64,000 bases of DNA, taken from NCBI GenBank assembly GCA_029721435.1, contig CM056573.1, positions 95,182,947-95,246,946 of the forward strand. Reading direction: 5' to 3'. The DNA comes from Gymnothorax reevesii (lineage: Eukaryota > Chordata > Actinopteri > Anguilliformes > Muraenidae). The notes beneath the pieces were generated by a model. That model made no database searches and had not been told where the DNA came from. It saw only the letters and a list, made by a program, of their open reading frames with translations. The position numbers and the translations under genes were made by a program. Numbering within the stretch: position 1 is the stretch's first letter; every line of letters starts with the position of its first letter. This document shows, one piece after another, positions 30,578 to 42,550 of this stretch.

Positions 30578-33500
30578 TGAGGTCAGTAAAAATGTGCACA
30601 AGCGTGAAATATAGTTTTAGTTAGTAGATTGTAGCATCGTTTTAATCTTATAGCTAGAGCTAGCAGTGATGGACTCGCAGTTTTGGGGCAACGTGTTTGT
30701 ACAAAATAAAACGTATAAAAAGTCCCGAATCTTAAAGGGGCAAGTTTCTTAAAGGGGCAACGCCACTTTTACATATTAGTTTTGTGCTTTTTCCATACTA
30801 AGCATGACAGGTCTCGCAAAACTTTTGGGTAAATGACAGGAAATAATTTATTAAGCTAAATGTTTTATAGTGAGAACCTAATGTTTTACTCTGAGATCAT
30901 TAATATTCATTTAATATCATCTGAAACCGAGCCAACAGCGTGCAATTGCCCGATAGAATTTCCAAAAATAATAAAACTACATCAACTGACAATGACCAGT
31001 GAAATGGGCAGCATCCTAAAATATTTCAAGAAGTGATCAAACTGTTCCCAGAACAGACACTTACAGAGATGAACAGTGTGTATTTGGACTCAAATTGTGT
31101 TCTAAGACTCTATTAATTATTCAATCATGCCTGTTGTAAAAATGATACTTTCATCACCATAATCTGATAGCATCATCATTGTGGAAGATTATTTGTTGCT
31201 TGATCTAAACGGAGGACCATTTACATAAGAACGTCAGAGCTTTTCTAGAGTGTCGTTTAATCACACTTGCACATACAGTACAGTTTGTTTAATTTTGTGC
31301 ATGGATTAACTCAAGTGACTGGAATATCTTAAATAATATTCTTTCTGATGAAATGAAAAAATGAAAATTAGAGAGCAAAGTGAAGCAAATTTACATATAC
31401 TGATTGCTTACATGACTTTGTTTACTGTTGTAGCTCTGTATTGTAATATAATGTACATTTCAAAAATGTTATCTTTTTATTCATGTAACCTGATAAGAGT
31501 TCATTGTGACTTCCCACAAGACACCATTTGCCTCAATACCCTTTCATTTTTTTAGAAGGTAGGCATTAAACATCGGCACGATTTAGGGCCTTTTATAATC
31601 TCAAATTCTTGACCAGACCGCCCTGAGAATGCTCCAAAAGGCAGGCAGGCATGCCCCAGGATCCCCCAAGGGACTTCGCGCCTTCGGCGCTTTAGACGGC
31701 AAGTTGATTGTCGCTAACATTGAGCGTCGTTCTCCCCGTCTGGGGGAGACATGAAACCTTTTTGAAAATTAAGTAAAAAATACATAAACCACTATTTGGA
31801 GGTTTCCCGCATGTAAAAGTTGCACCTTCATGAGAGATTTGAATTAAAAAACCTGTTGCATTTTGCAGTTTTTCTGAACAATCCAGCAAAATTATTTCAA
31901 AGAGCAGCTTATTATTTTTCACTCGTGGCCCCCAAAAATACAGCGCGATAAATGCAGCAGCCTCATAGCTGCTGTATCGGTTAATATTTTTCCATCAAAA
32001 CTTCAAAGGTCAAGCACACATAGAGCAGCTATAATTTTTACAATGCGCAATCTCATAAACACGAATAGCTGAGATTTTTCGATTCGATGGATTTACAATG
32101 TTGCTATTTTTATGTTTTCATAGTCGTATATATTTACTTTATTTGCTGTGGTATGTAATTTAAACCATTATTTATGGGTGTTTTTCATCACAGAGTTCTG
32201 ACAACATAAAAGCATGTCTCTGGCAGGGTCGAATATTCTTCCAGAAGACAGATTTTCTTCCCCAATTCGATCAGGCTTGGACAAAACATTAGTCACATAT
32301 TTGTATTACTGGAAGAAAATCATGAAATGGCAAATTATATAATTTCCTATTCGCCCTTCAATATCCCAGTGATTTCGAGAGTCAGTGCTGGGGTCGGGGG
32401 CAGAAGAATATTCCACTCTACCTAAATAATTGGAATCGTATACTATAGAGTTTATGCTCTACTGTACAATCAAAAGATGTCATTTGCATAATTTTAGAAA
32501 ATGAGTCTGTCCAGCCTAATTTTGGAATCTCTGGCTTGACAGTTTTATTGTGTTTTATGTGCTCATTTATTGATTATTATTTACTGTTTTGCATATATTT
32601 CTATTGGAAGTATTACACATTCAGCCAAGTGACACCTCTCAACTAATTACTCTTTGATACTTGGTTTTGGTATGACTATTATTAAATTGGTTTCTCTAAG
32701 AAACACATGTAGCAAAAGACAAAGAAAATATGTTTTGAAATTTAACAAAAAGATTCCCGATTGTTTTTTGTTTTTCTTCAAAATTTAAAGTCTCATTCTG
32801 TTTGTTGTTGTTAGAGATACTAATCTAGTAACTGGATTGAGTATTGTATGTTAATTTCCATTTGTAATTGCAGTTATTGAAATGAAGCATTTTACATAAA
32901 AGACTTTGCATATAGATTGAACACACCATGTCAGTGATATCCACCTTATTGTGTCTTTTCTTTATAGGAGGCCATTGTCAAGCAGTTTTTGACATCCTGT
33001 ACCAATTACTCATTTTCTATCCAAATTGTAAGGTCTCTTTTTGTTCACAATGTCAAAAATTTACAACTTCAATAGCACGGCATTTAGGTTAACTAGTTCT
33101 GTAACATTTGACAAAATGAACAGGATGATTGCGCTTTTAAACAAGAAAACTAAGATTAAGTGTTGCATGATGCTCCAGTCTGCATGCATCCTTTTGGATT
33201 TAACTTGAATTACTATCTTGACAATTTGTCTTGGTCTTGGGAGGTCAGCCTTGGGTGAAGAGGTCTTGATCTTTGGGTTGAATTTGTCTATTACCTGAAA
33301 CAAATAGAATTAGGAAGCATAAATTCAGAGTATTATATAATTTCAAGTTGATGTTGGGTGTCATGAAACCAAGACAAGTTCGTGGTGATGCATGTAATAA
33401 CTGGATGGAACATGGAACTTATTCATTGAAAATTTAATGATAGTCAATGCACCTAATCTTGGAGAAGTGGTTAAATGTTGCACCAATACACGAGCATGGT

Positions 33501-33754
33501 ATAACGGAACATAAATCATTAAAAACAAAAATTGGAAAAAAATCACCAATTATACAGTTCATCAAGTGGATGTTACTTTAATCTTCATGAAGTGCGTGTT
33601 ACTTTTATGGTTATTAAGTAATTTAATGCATTTCACTTTTTGTATCATTTTACTATTTTATTTCGTAATGGACGCAAATAAGACCCATGGTAGACATAGC
33701 ACAAAAGTATACGAGAGCATCAACTACACTTTTCACTAAGTGCACGTTTTTTCC
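30578..33754. other. No gene or element recognised
   Basis: Over 3 kb of AT-rich DNA lacking terminal repeats, coding motifs or long tandem repeats. A small GC-richer patch with short inverted repeats lies at about 31620-31760. Nothing supports a gene. Confidence 0.4.
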
Positions 33755-34250
33755 CAAGGTCAAAAGAGTCAACACGTGTCCCTTGAATTATAAAAATACA
33801 TTTACCAAGGCTGAAGTGGACATAGTGGATGTTTTGAACTAAAACTCTGTGTATGCCTGTTTTGTGATATTCCTCTTTAAAAAGCACTTCTTGTTTAACT
33901 GTAAAATTTAAATTCTCAAGGTCAAAAGTGTCGACACATCAGCCTTCTTGAATTATACAAATAAATTTAGCAAGGTTAAAGTGGACATTGAGGATGTTTT
34001 GAACTAAAACTCTGTATGTAGGCCGGTTTTGTGATATTCCTTTTTAAAAAGCACTTCTTGTTTAGCTGTGAGATTCAAACCTTATTCTCAAGGTCAAAAG
34101 TGCAGACACATCTCCCTTGAATTATACAAATGCATTTACCATGGTTGAAGTGGACATAGTGGTGGCTTTGAACTAAAACTAGGTATGTATCTGTTTTGTG
34201 GTACATTCCTTTTCAAAGCATTTCTTGTTTAACTGTCAAAAATTTAAACG
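33755..34250. repeat. Tandem repeat, three units of 162-172 bp
   Basis: Units start with CAAGGTCAAAAG at 33755, 33917 and 34089. Each then contains 'cttgaattata', 'gaactaaaact', 'tttgtg.tatt' and 'cttgttta.ctgt' in the same order. The units differ by many substitutions, so the array is old. No frame runs through it. Confidence 0.9.
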
Positions 34251-35883
34251 CCTAAATACTCATTAAAGTGCAACGTGAAACTGGGAAAAGATATATTATT
34301 GATAAGCAAGGGCGTAATAATGGTGTTGACATTGGTGGGGACATAATTTGCCTCCCATGCCCCCCTATGTCATGACCTAACCTACTCAAAATACAGCCTC
34401 ATCAATCAGCAATACAGCGTGTTGCTTAATTTCCACATGAAATATACCTGTCTGCCTGATGGAGACTGATCTGCAGAGCTGCTGTGTTGTGGCTGTAAAA
34501 CTAAATTTATGATCAAGAAACACTACCTATTTTTGTCTCTTGTTGCATAATAATAATAATAATAATACATTTTATGCTGGCTGGCTGGCTGTTTATTGCA
34601 TTAATAATACATTGTCCTTCTATATTATTACTCACCTAACCATTCCATCTAAAGCCCTATTAGGACGGGACTAGTTTTATGGGGGGACGTAGGGTAAAAA
34701 TGCATTCAGATGCATCAACATGCATTGTGGAGATGGCGGTCACGTGACAACTGTCACAACTCACAACAGTGCGTGCGTGAAGATCTACCCCTCACGTTCT
34801 GTTCTCTCGTCCGAATAGGGCTAAAGATAATTCTAAAAATTATGTAAAGATTTTCTGTTCTTATTTCACTCCGCTCTAAGAGACTTTTAGCATGATTAAT
34901 CTGTTTCAGTAGAATCCGTGTCAGACTGCAACGCACCCCCCCTCCAAAACGTCAAGCATGGGAATGGGAAGCACGGAAGTTATTAGGCTACTGCATGTTG
35001 AGGTTTATGCTGTGCTACTGGAAAAACAATGAAAGCGAGCGCTTGGAAGAGAAAATGCGTCGCGGTCTGAACAGGTTTTTACAAGACTATTTTGTGTGAG
35101 TAACTTACCATTGACTGGGTGAAATAATGTCTAATGTCCGCCTTTCTTCTTTTCCTGCCCGAGTCAGACATGATTCCCCGAGCCAGCGACAGTAGACGCT
35201 GTTATTACGCCGTTACTTTTTATTTTCACCGCGTAGCCTACCAACTTACCAATGACAACCCAGTCATGATGATGGATACAGGAAGGGGAGCCAATCACAG
35301 ATAGCAAGGCTGTCCCCACCAATGACACGCCGTCTTTGAGAGGCGGAACTAAGGAGGGGAAATTTAACCTTTTGTGTCCCGAATGCCGTGCAATGCCCCA
35401 TTCAAAATTGGTATGGTGGACATTTTAAACACATCAAAATATTGGTATGGACACGTCCATAGCGTCCATACGCATTTTTACGCCCATGTTGATAAGGCAC
35501 GTAAAAGCAATAGTTTCATGCAAAAATCATCCTCCCCCCAGAAAGGGAGAACGAAAATTGCTTTCCAGAGCAGATAGCAAGCTTGATCCCATAGTCTACT
35601 TGTCACTTCGCCCATGCCAAAATATGCTCAGTCAAAAAAATAATTTCCACTTGCAGCCATGAACTTGAAAGGTAATGCATTTAAAATAAGTTAAGAGAAG
35701 GTACAGAAAAATGCATGGTAATTAGTGAGAATGCATTGTACTGCAGACATTAGAGTTAACAAACCCAATGGGTGAAATGTCATGGAAATACAAGTTTTTA
35801 ATCTAGATGTAATCACAAAAAAGCATGGAATCATGAGCTTCACCAAGCTGGGATTATGGCAATGTTTCTGATTTCAGTTGAAC
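34251..35883. other. Spacer with a short ATA/CTGG simple repeat
   Basis: (AAT)n at about 34546-34567 and (CTGG)n at 34579-34592. The rest, up to the LINE, is without recognisable features. Confidence 0.4.
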
Positions 35884-35896
35884 ACCCTGCTATGAC

Positions 35897-38800
35897 CCCC
35901 TCCTTGAATCGCCACCTTATCGTGGTGGAGGGGTTTGAGCACCTGGATGATCCTAGGAGCTATGTTGTCTGGGGCTTATTTGCCCCTGGTAGGGTCTCCC
36001 AGGGCAAACAGGTCCTAGGTGACAGGTCAGACAAAGAGCGATTCGAAAACCCCGAATGAATGTTAAAAAAATCAAGGAAGCTTACGTCGCCCGGATTGGC
36101 GTCACCGGGACCCCACCCTGGAGCCAGGCCTGGGGTTGGGGTTGGTAGGCGAGCGCCTGGTGGTCGGGCCTCTGCTCACGGGACCCGCCCGGGCATAGCC
36201 CGAACGAGCGACGTGGGCCCGCTTTCCCGTAGGCCCATCCCCCGCGGGAGGGTTCAGAAGGGGCTGATGCCTTGTGTTTTGGGAGGCAGTCTTGGGCGGG
36301 GGCCCCGGCGACCCAATCCTCAGACTCTGAATCTGGTTCTGGGGACATGGAATGTCACCTCACTGGGGATGAAGAAGCCTGAGCTTGTACGGGAGGCCGA
36401 GCGATACCGGCTAGAGATAGTCGGGCTCACCTCCACGCACAGTCTGGGCTCTGGAACCCAACTCCTTGAGAGAGGCCGGACTCTCTTCTACTCTGGAGTT
36501 GCCCGCGGTGAGAGGCGGCGGGCTGGTGTGGGTTTGCTTATAGCCCCCCAGCTTAGCCGTCAGGTGTTGGAGTTTTCCCCGGTGAACGAGAGGGTCGCTG
36601 CCCTGCGCCTTCGGGTCGGGGACAGGTGCCTCACTGTCATTTCGGCTTATGGGCCGAATGGCAGTGCAGAGTACCCGACCTTCTTGGAGTCCGTAGGAAG
36701 GGTACTGGAAAGTGCTTCGACTGGGGACTCCATCGTTCTACTGGGGGACTTCAACGCCTACGTGGGTAGTGACAGTGTTACCTGGAGGGGCGTGATTGGG
36801 AGGAACGGCCTCCCCGATCCGAACCCGAGTGGTTTTCTGTTATTGGACTTCTGTGCTAGTCACGGTTTGTCCATAACGAACACCATGTTCAAGCATAAGG
36901 GTGTCCATCAGTGCACGTGGCACGAGGACACCCGAGGTCGGAGGTCAATGATCGACTTTGTGGTCGTGTCATCTGACCTCCGGCCGTATGTCTTGGACAC
37001 TCGGGTGAAGAGAGGGGCTGAGCTGTCCACTGATCACCACCTGGTGGTGAGTTGGATCCGCTGGCGGAGGAGGAAGCTGGACAGACTTGGCAGGCCCAAA
37101 CATGTTGTGAGGGTTTGTTGGGAACGTCTAGCGGAACCCTCTGTCAGAGGGGTTTTCAACTCTCACCTCCGGGAGAGCTTTGACCAGATCCCAAGGGAGG
37201 CTGGAGACATTGAGTCTGAATGGACCATGTTCTCCACCTCCATTGTTGACGCGGCTGTTCGGAGCTGTGGCCGTAAGGTTTCCGGTGCCTGTCGTGGCGG
37301 CAATCCCCGAACCCGGTGGTGGACACCGGAAGTAAGGGATGCCGTCAAGCTGAAGAAGGAGTCTTACCGAGCTTGGCTAGCTTGCGGGACGCCTGAGGCA
37401 GCTGACCGGTACCGGCAGGCTAAGCGTGCTGCGGCCCGGGCGGTGGCGGAAGCAAGAACTTGGGTATGGGAAAAGTTCGGAGAGGCCATGGAGGAGGACT
37501 ATCGGTCGGCCCCGAAGAAATTCTGGCAAACCGTTCGGCGCCTCAGGAGGGGAAAGCAGTACCCTGCCAACACTGTTTACAGTGGAGGTGGGGAACTGTT
37601 GACCTCGACTGGGGATATTGTCGGTCGGTGGAAGGAATACTTCGAGGACCTCCTCAATCCCGCTGTTACGCCTTCCGTAGAGGAAGCAGAGGCTGGGGAC
37701 TCAGCGGCTGACTCATCCATCACTCGGGCTGAAGTCACTGAGGTAGTTCGGCAGCTCCTGGGTGGCAAGGCACCGGGGGTGGATGAGATCCGCCCTGAGT
37801 ACCTCAAGTCTGTGGATGTAGTAGGGCTGTCTTGGTTGACACGCCTCTGCAGCATCGCGTGGCAGTCGGGGACAGTGCCTCTGGATTGGCAGACTGGGGT
37901 GGTGCTTCCTCTATTTAAAAAGGGGGACTGGAGGGTGTGCTCCAACTATAGGGGGATCACACTTCTCAGCCTCTCGGGTAAAGTCTATTCCAGGGTGCTG
38001 GAGAGGAGAATCCGGCCGATAGTCGAACCTCGGATTCAGGAGGAACAATGCGGTTTTCGTCCTGGTTGTGGAACACTGGGCCAGCTCTATACCCTCCGCA
38101 GGGTGCTTGAGGGTGCATGGGAGTTTGCCCAACCTGTTCACATGTGTTTTGTGGACTTGGAGAAGGCATTCGACCGTGTCCCTCATGGCATTCTGTGGGA
38201 GGTGCTTTGGGAGTATGGAGTCCGGGGCCCTCTACTAAGGGCCGTGCGGTCTCTGTATGACCGGAGCAGGAGCTTGGTTCGCATTGCCGGCAGTAAGTCA
38301 GACCTGTTCCCGGTGCATGTTGGACTCTGGCAGGGCTGCCCTTTGTCACCGGTTCTGTTCATTATTTTTATGGACAGAATTTCTAGGCACAGCCAGGGGG
38401 CGGAGGGAGTCCGGTTTGGGGACCACAGGATCTCATCTCTGCTTTTTGCGGATGATGTTGTCCTGTTGGCTCCTTTGAACCAGGACCTTCAGCATGCACT
38501 GGGGCGGTTTGCAGCCGAGTGTGAAGCGGCTGGGATGAGAATCAGCACCTCCAAGTCCGAGGCCATGGTTCTCGACCGGAAAAAGGTGATATGTCCCCTC
38601 TGGGTTGGAGGAGAGTTCTTGCCTCAAGTGGAGGAGTTCAAATATCTTGCGGTCTTGTTCACGAGTGAGGGAAGGATGGAGCGTGAGATTGACAGACGGA
38701 TCGGTGCAGCGGCAGCAGTAATGCGGTCGTTGTACCGATCTGTCGTGGTGAAGAAGGAGCTGAGCCGACAGGCAAAGCTCTCGATTTACCAGTCAATCTA

Positions 38801-39259
38801 CGTTCCTACCCTCACCTATGGCCATGAACTCTGGGTCATGACCGAAAGAACGAGATCTCGGGTACAAGCGGCTGAAATGGGTTTCCTCCACAGGGTGGCG
38901 GGCCGCTCCCTTAGAGATAGGGTGAGGAGCTCTGTCACCTGGGAGGAGCTCAGAGTAGAGCCGCTGCTCCTCCACGTCGAGAGGGGCCAGCTGAGGTGGC
39001 TCGGGCATCTTTATCGGATGCCCCCTGGACGCCTTCCTGGGAAGGTGTTCCGGGCATGCCCCACCGGGAGGAGGCCTCGGGGAAGACCCAGGACACGCTG
39101 GAGGGACTATGTCTCTCGGCTGGCCTGGGAACGCCTCGGGATACCCCCGGAAGAACTGGAGGAAGTGTCCGGGGAGAGGGAAGTCTGGGCATCCCTACTT
39201 AGACTGCTGCCCCCGCGACCCGGCCCCGGATAAGCGGTTGAAAATGGATGGATGGATGG
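35897..39259 (+). mobile_element. Full-length RTE-clade LINE (Rex3-like)
   Basis: A 3.36-kb element flanked by a perfect 13-bp duplication ACCCTGCTATGAC (35884-35896 and 39260-39272). It starts with a GC-rich 5' leader ('ccttatcgtggtggaggggt'), encodes a single long protein, and ends 'ggataagcggttgaaaatgg' followed by a short (ATGG)n tail instead of poly(A). One ORF with APE endonuclease plus RT and a GATG-type tail is what is known of fish Rex3/RTE elements. Its GC content is much higher than that of the flanks. With intact ORF and perfect duplication it is a recent insertion. Confidence 0.92.
36060..39233 (+). CDS. RTE/Rex3-like endonuclease-reverse transcriptase
   Basis: An uninterrupted 1057-residue frame from the ATG at 36060. 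Residues 1-90 are basic and Gly/Arg/Pro-rich. An APE-type endonuclease follows: LGTWNVT (95-100), GDFNAYVG (229-236), and STDHHLV (323-329) with the catalytic Asp-His. Where many APE enzymes have Glu this one has VGLTSTHS, as far as I can see. Reverse transcriptase occupies about 540-860: [19 protein letters not shown] (motif A), [10 protein letters not shown] (motif B), [10 protein letters not shown] (motif C, aspartates near 798-799). The C-terminus is Arg-rich ([16 protein letters not shown]). The protein nicks target DNA and copies its own mRNA there. An upstream in-frame stretch ends in TGA directly abutting this ATG, which fixes the start. No stop or frameshift is present, so the protein may be functional. 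Confidence 0.93.
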   Translation: MLKKSRKLTSPGLASPGPHPGARPGVGVGRRAPGGRASAHGTRPGIARTSDVGPLSRRPIPRGRVQKGLMPCVLGGSLGRGPRRPNPQTLNLVLGTWNVTSLGMKKPELVREAERYRLEIVGLTSTHSLGSGTQLLERGRTLFYSGVARGERRRAGVGLLIAPQLSRQVLEFSPVNERVAALRLRVGDRCLTVISAYGPNGSAEYPTFLESVGRVLESASTGDSIVLLGDFNAYVGSDSVTWRGVIGRNGLPDPNPSGFLLLDFCASHGLSITNTMFKHKGVHQCTWHEDTRGRRSMIDFVVVSSDLRPYVLDTRVKRGAELSTDHHLVVSWIRWRRRKLDRLGRPKHVVRVCWERLAEPSVRGVFNSHLRESFDQIPREAGDIESEWTMFSTSIVDAAVRSCGRKVSGACRGGNPRTRWWTPEVRDAVKLKKESYRAWLACGTPEAADRYRQAKRAAARAVAEARTWVWEKFGEAMEEDYRSAPKKFWQTVRRLRRGKQYPANTVYSGGGELLTSTGDIVGRWKEYFEDLLNPAVTPSVEEAEAGDSAADSSITRAEVTEVVRQLLGGKAPGVDEIRPEYLKSVDVVGLSWLTRLCSIAWQSGTVPLDWQTGVVLPLFKKGDWRVCSNYRGITLLSLSGKVYSRVLERRIRPIVEPRIQEEQCGFRPGCGTLGQLYTLRRVLEGAWEFAQPVHMCFVDLEKAFDRVPHGILWEVLWEYGVRGPLLRAVRSLYDRSRSLVRIAGSKSDLFPVHVGLWQGCPLSPVLFIIFMDRISRHSQGAEGVRFGDHRISSLLFADDVVLLAPLNQDLQHALGRFAAECEAAGMRISTSKSEAMVLDRKKVICPLWVGGEFLPQVEEFKYLAVLFTSEGRMEREIDRRIGAAAAVMRSLYRSVVVKKELSRQAKLSIYQSIYVPTLTYGHELWVMTERTRSRVQAAEMGFLHRVAGRSLRDRVRSSVTWEELRVEPLLLHVERGQLRWLGHLYRMPPGRLPGKVFRACPTGRRPRGRPRTRWRDYVSRLAWERLGIPPEELEEVSGEREVWASLLRLLPPRPGPG

Positions 39260-39272
39260 ACCCTGCTATGAC

Positions 39273-40944
39273 ATCTTGCTCTATTGTGTATGTCCACTGC
39301 CACTGATCATGATAGTAAAGTGAAATGAATGCCACTGTGTGTCCATCAGGAAAAATCTGAATGTTGTACGCACTTGGACATTTCCCTTATGTGCTAAGCT
39401 CAAAGCAATGGACTGATTGTGCACATACATGACCCCTGTCATGAATCAGCACACGGGGACGCATGCAGATCACAGACAAAGCTGCAAAGGACGTATTCAA
39501 GACATATAAGATTAGAGTAATTTAATCATGAATGAAGAGGGTAGCCTGAAGATGGTCTGAGTTCAGGCTGGGGAGATTAGAGCACCGAGGGTTAGGTTCG
39601 GTGTAGTAGAAGGAACTGGTCCAAGGTTGTTAGCCAGGATGACAAGCTAATTGGATCATGGCACAAAGGGCAGATGCTCTCTCACAAATCAGACAAAGAA
39701 GATACTGGAAGAAGCATAACTCGCCAGGACCACAGGCACTGGGAATAGAATCCCCAATAGAAACTTGGAGCAAGAGTTTTAACACAAAATCGAAAGGAGA
39801 GATGAAAATCAGGAAATTCTATACATGAAAACAAAAATTAACAAATTGGAAGCAAATGTGTGAAGCACAGAGAGCAGAAACAAGAGGAAGGGTAAAGAGC
39901 AAGACAATAATTGAATAACAAGAAACAACAAAACTGACACAGAGGGCTAGACTGCGAGGAAAATAATTAACACAGTGTTCAGGACTTGACAAGGCCATAA
40001 TATTGTGGTCAGGCAAAATAAGGAATGCTGATTAAAGCAGAGCTGCATATTCTGTAATGCTATTTTGATATCCTGTATTCATTTTTGATTTGATGCACAT
40101 TATATCTTGTATGTTTTCCAGATAAACAAAAGATGTGGTTTGTTTCATCTGCCAAAACCATTAACATTCTCTTGATGTTTAGACCAAGCGCATTAATCTT
40201 ACATGCAAAAATATATTTTTTTCTCAGTTGAAAATGCTGGCCCTCACATAGTAAAAAATTGTCGCTGCTTGTTTTGTCTTGTCTAAATTTGTCAATTTAC
40301 CTAAGTATGATTGTTAGTCTCTTGACAAAATGGAATATTTGAAGTCTAAACACGAGTTGACTTTTGTTGACTTGATGAAAGAGAACAAAATAATAATCAT
40401 AACATAAAATAAAAAATAAAAAACCTTTATATAGTTTAGTTCTCAACTAAACTATCTTGCATTAGCAGCTGAGAGCCATAGTTGAATCTATGCTTTAGAT
40501 GGACCTGTGAGTTCAGGGGACCTGTGTGTGAATACAGAAGTTAATGATCATCCCTCAGCTGCAGGACATGATGCTGGGGATTAGCGTCTGCAGATCAAGC
40601 TAAACGCTTGGGCTAACCTGCTGGTGCTGCTATAAGCTACAGAGAGACACTAATGCAATCGGAGTGAGGGATTAATGCACTCTGATTTAAAAGGGAATGA
40701 GGAAGGCTTAAAGGAAGCTTTAGTGCACTCCACTGTTTTCGTTGCTGGACTAGTAAAACTAAACACTCCAAGCAATATATCCCCATTGTATTTAATTTCC
40801 AGGTAAGCTTTTTCTACTATTCTCTGGTATCTGATGTTACCAGCCTTCATCTTTTTCACTATTTTATGCTGCTGAACTTGGAGAGTGGAGTTGGAGGAAG
40901 ACTTTTTATATGCAGCCTGAGAATGCAATCCTTAGGTTCCTGAT
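39273..40944. other. Spacer; possible decayed LTR at 39430-40010
   Basis: 39430-40010 is purine-rich and repeat-like ('ctgtcatgaatcagcacac' to 'gacaaggccataatattgtgg'), reminiscent of the minus-strand LTRs elsewhere, but I found no clear matching blocks. 40440-40690 is complex-composition DNA without repeats. Confidence 0.3.
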
Positions 40945-41195
40945 ATAAGAGATAAGATAAGATATACTTTATTGAACCCCGTGGGGTAATTTGTCCTCTG
41001 CATTTGACCCATCCTATGGTTAGGAGCAGTGGGACCCAGGGACCAACTCCAGTTCTAAAGCCAGTTTCTTGGTCAGGGGTCCTGGTTGGAGTGTTCCTAT
41101 GATGCATGTTTTTGTGGGTGGGGGAAACCGCAGTACCCGGAGGAAACCCATGCGAACACAAGGAGAACACGCAAACTCCACACAGAAAACCGCTG
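40945..41195 (+). repeat. Interspersed repeat (GATAAGATA end)
   Basis: Starts 'agataagataagatatact', continues 'gggtaatttgtcctctgcat' and 'gaccaactccagttctaaag', and then into 'cccggaggaaaccca.gcgaacac...aactccacacagaaa', a block very widespread in fish DNA. The first 160 bp occurs inverted at 13163-13326. Probably part of a non-LTR element; family not established. Confidence 0.6.
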
Positions 41196-41867
41196 TGCCA
41201 CCATGCCGCCCTATATACCAGCAGACTCAAACAAACAGGCCCCCCTCGAACAACAAACTGGATCCATCAAGAATGCTATCACTTCTCAGATATCTGATTA
41301 AGCAATGAAACCAGTCTACTTATCTTTATTTGCTTGTTTGGAGCTGGGAAGTAACTTTTAAATGCGGATGATAGATTCCCATAGTGAAGGAGGGCAGGGA
41401 CATGGATCTCTTTGTGCAATTTGACCGCATGATTTTTTCATGCTGCCTTTTTTCACATTGCTGGACTAGTCAGCACTTTGCAGCAGTAGACTAGCAGTGC
41501 AGAGCAAAATAAAAATGGAGCTATGAGGAGCTGGGAAGACTGCTGTAAACAAAAGCAAGGTGATGTCGTACTCGAAACAATTATGCTCTGTTCTCTGGAA
41601 AATGTGACTGGTGCCAAAATAAAAATTTGTCACAAAAAAAGGGAAAAAAACATGATTACAATCTCAAAATTTGGAACACGTGGTCCAGCAGGAGGCAAAC
41701 AAGCTCCAGTTTAGCCTTTTCTCCCTCCTCCATTTTGTTTGTTTCCTTGTCAGAGTAAGGTCTCACACCGTGTTCAAAACTGCGCACTAATATACTACTC
41801 GCACTACCGACAATGTCAGAGTTAGGGGGTGGGGTGTTTGCTTATGCGTGGGAGTGTCCCATATTTA
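41196..41867. other. No recognisable feature
   Basis: Spacer between two repeats with no coding motif on either strand. Confidence 0.45.
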
Positions 41868-42550
41868 GGACATGAATATTAGCAACAGTAACTTGGCTAT
41901 GTTAGCCGCTGTGCTACAGCCACATTCAACAGGCTATCATGTTAGGTAGGCTTATGCAGTGAAGCAACACAAAATGGTAAAACTTACTGCTTCTGCGTCT
42001 GTGAATCACGGACAGTTGCTACCGATTCAGACTTTATCTTCAGATATTTTACAAAGCCTGCATTTCAGGCCGGTTGTCAGTGCTAACTATCGTTAGCAGT
42101 CCTGTTAGCCACCTGTATCACGTTAGCTGCACTTACATTATTTGCTGTTATATCGTTACTTACAGGTTGTGGCTCCGAGCGCTTGATCCAGCGTTGAATT
42201 ATCCTTTATTGCCAAAGCTGTCTTCGGTGAAGTGCCAAGCACAAACGGCAAACGTTCCCTTCGGCCGAGGCTGTTTGCTGCCAAAAGCTACCCACTTATT
42301 TCTGGTGGCATGGTCTTTTGGAAGAGAAAATAGTTGTGCTCTTTTTTTCGCATCCAAAAAAACATGTACGAACGTTTGGGAGACATACTGATAACACGTG
42401 AAATGATTTGGCCTTGTTTGTTTTCTCATAGAACAAATTCCGGAGTGGGCAGGTCCAGCGCCGTGATTGGCTCTGGCCAGGTCCGTCCTAATTGGACACA
42501 ACGATCTGACGTCAGGTTTTTCCCAGATCTCGTGAAGATCTCGGGATGAG
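41868..42550 (-). mobile_element. THAP-type repeat, copy 2
   Basis: Runs parallel to 11063-13010 without the Tc1 insertion: 'cagcaacagtaacttggct', 'cttctgcgtctgtgaatc', 'gtgctaactatcgttagc', 'acgtcaggttttt', 'agatctcgtgaagatctcg'. It therefore gives the empty Tc1 site and shows that the unit is a dispersed repeat. Terminal repeats are not visible for this copy. Confidence 0.6.
42199..42480 (-). pseudogene. THAP-domain fragment, copy 2
   Basis: The minus-strand frame contains FSLPKDHATRNKWVAF and TFAVCAWHFTEDSF, the FPKD...W...C-x2-HF half of a THAP zinc finger that binds DNA. It aligns with the fragment at 12598-12843. The first Cys-Cys pair is missing or out of frame. The frame is open beyond the domain towards 42588 but without a recognisable start. 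Likely the N-terminal domain of a lost transposase. Confidence 0.55.

Noticed and set aside
35856..36059. Separate 67-residue gene ahead of the LINE
   Set aside because: Most of it lies in the LINE leader, its first codons are outside the element before the target duplication, and no host family is recognised.
39430..40010. Another Gypsy LTR
   Set aside because: Purine-rich wording looks LTR-like, but ordered blocks shared with the other LTRs and clear edges are missing.
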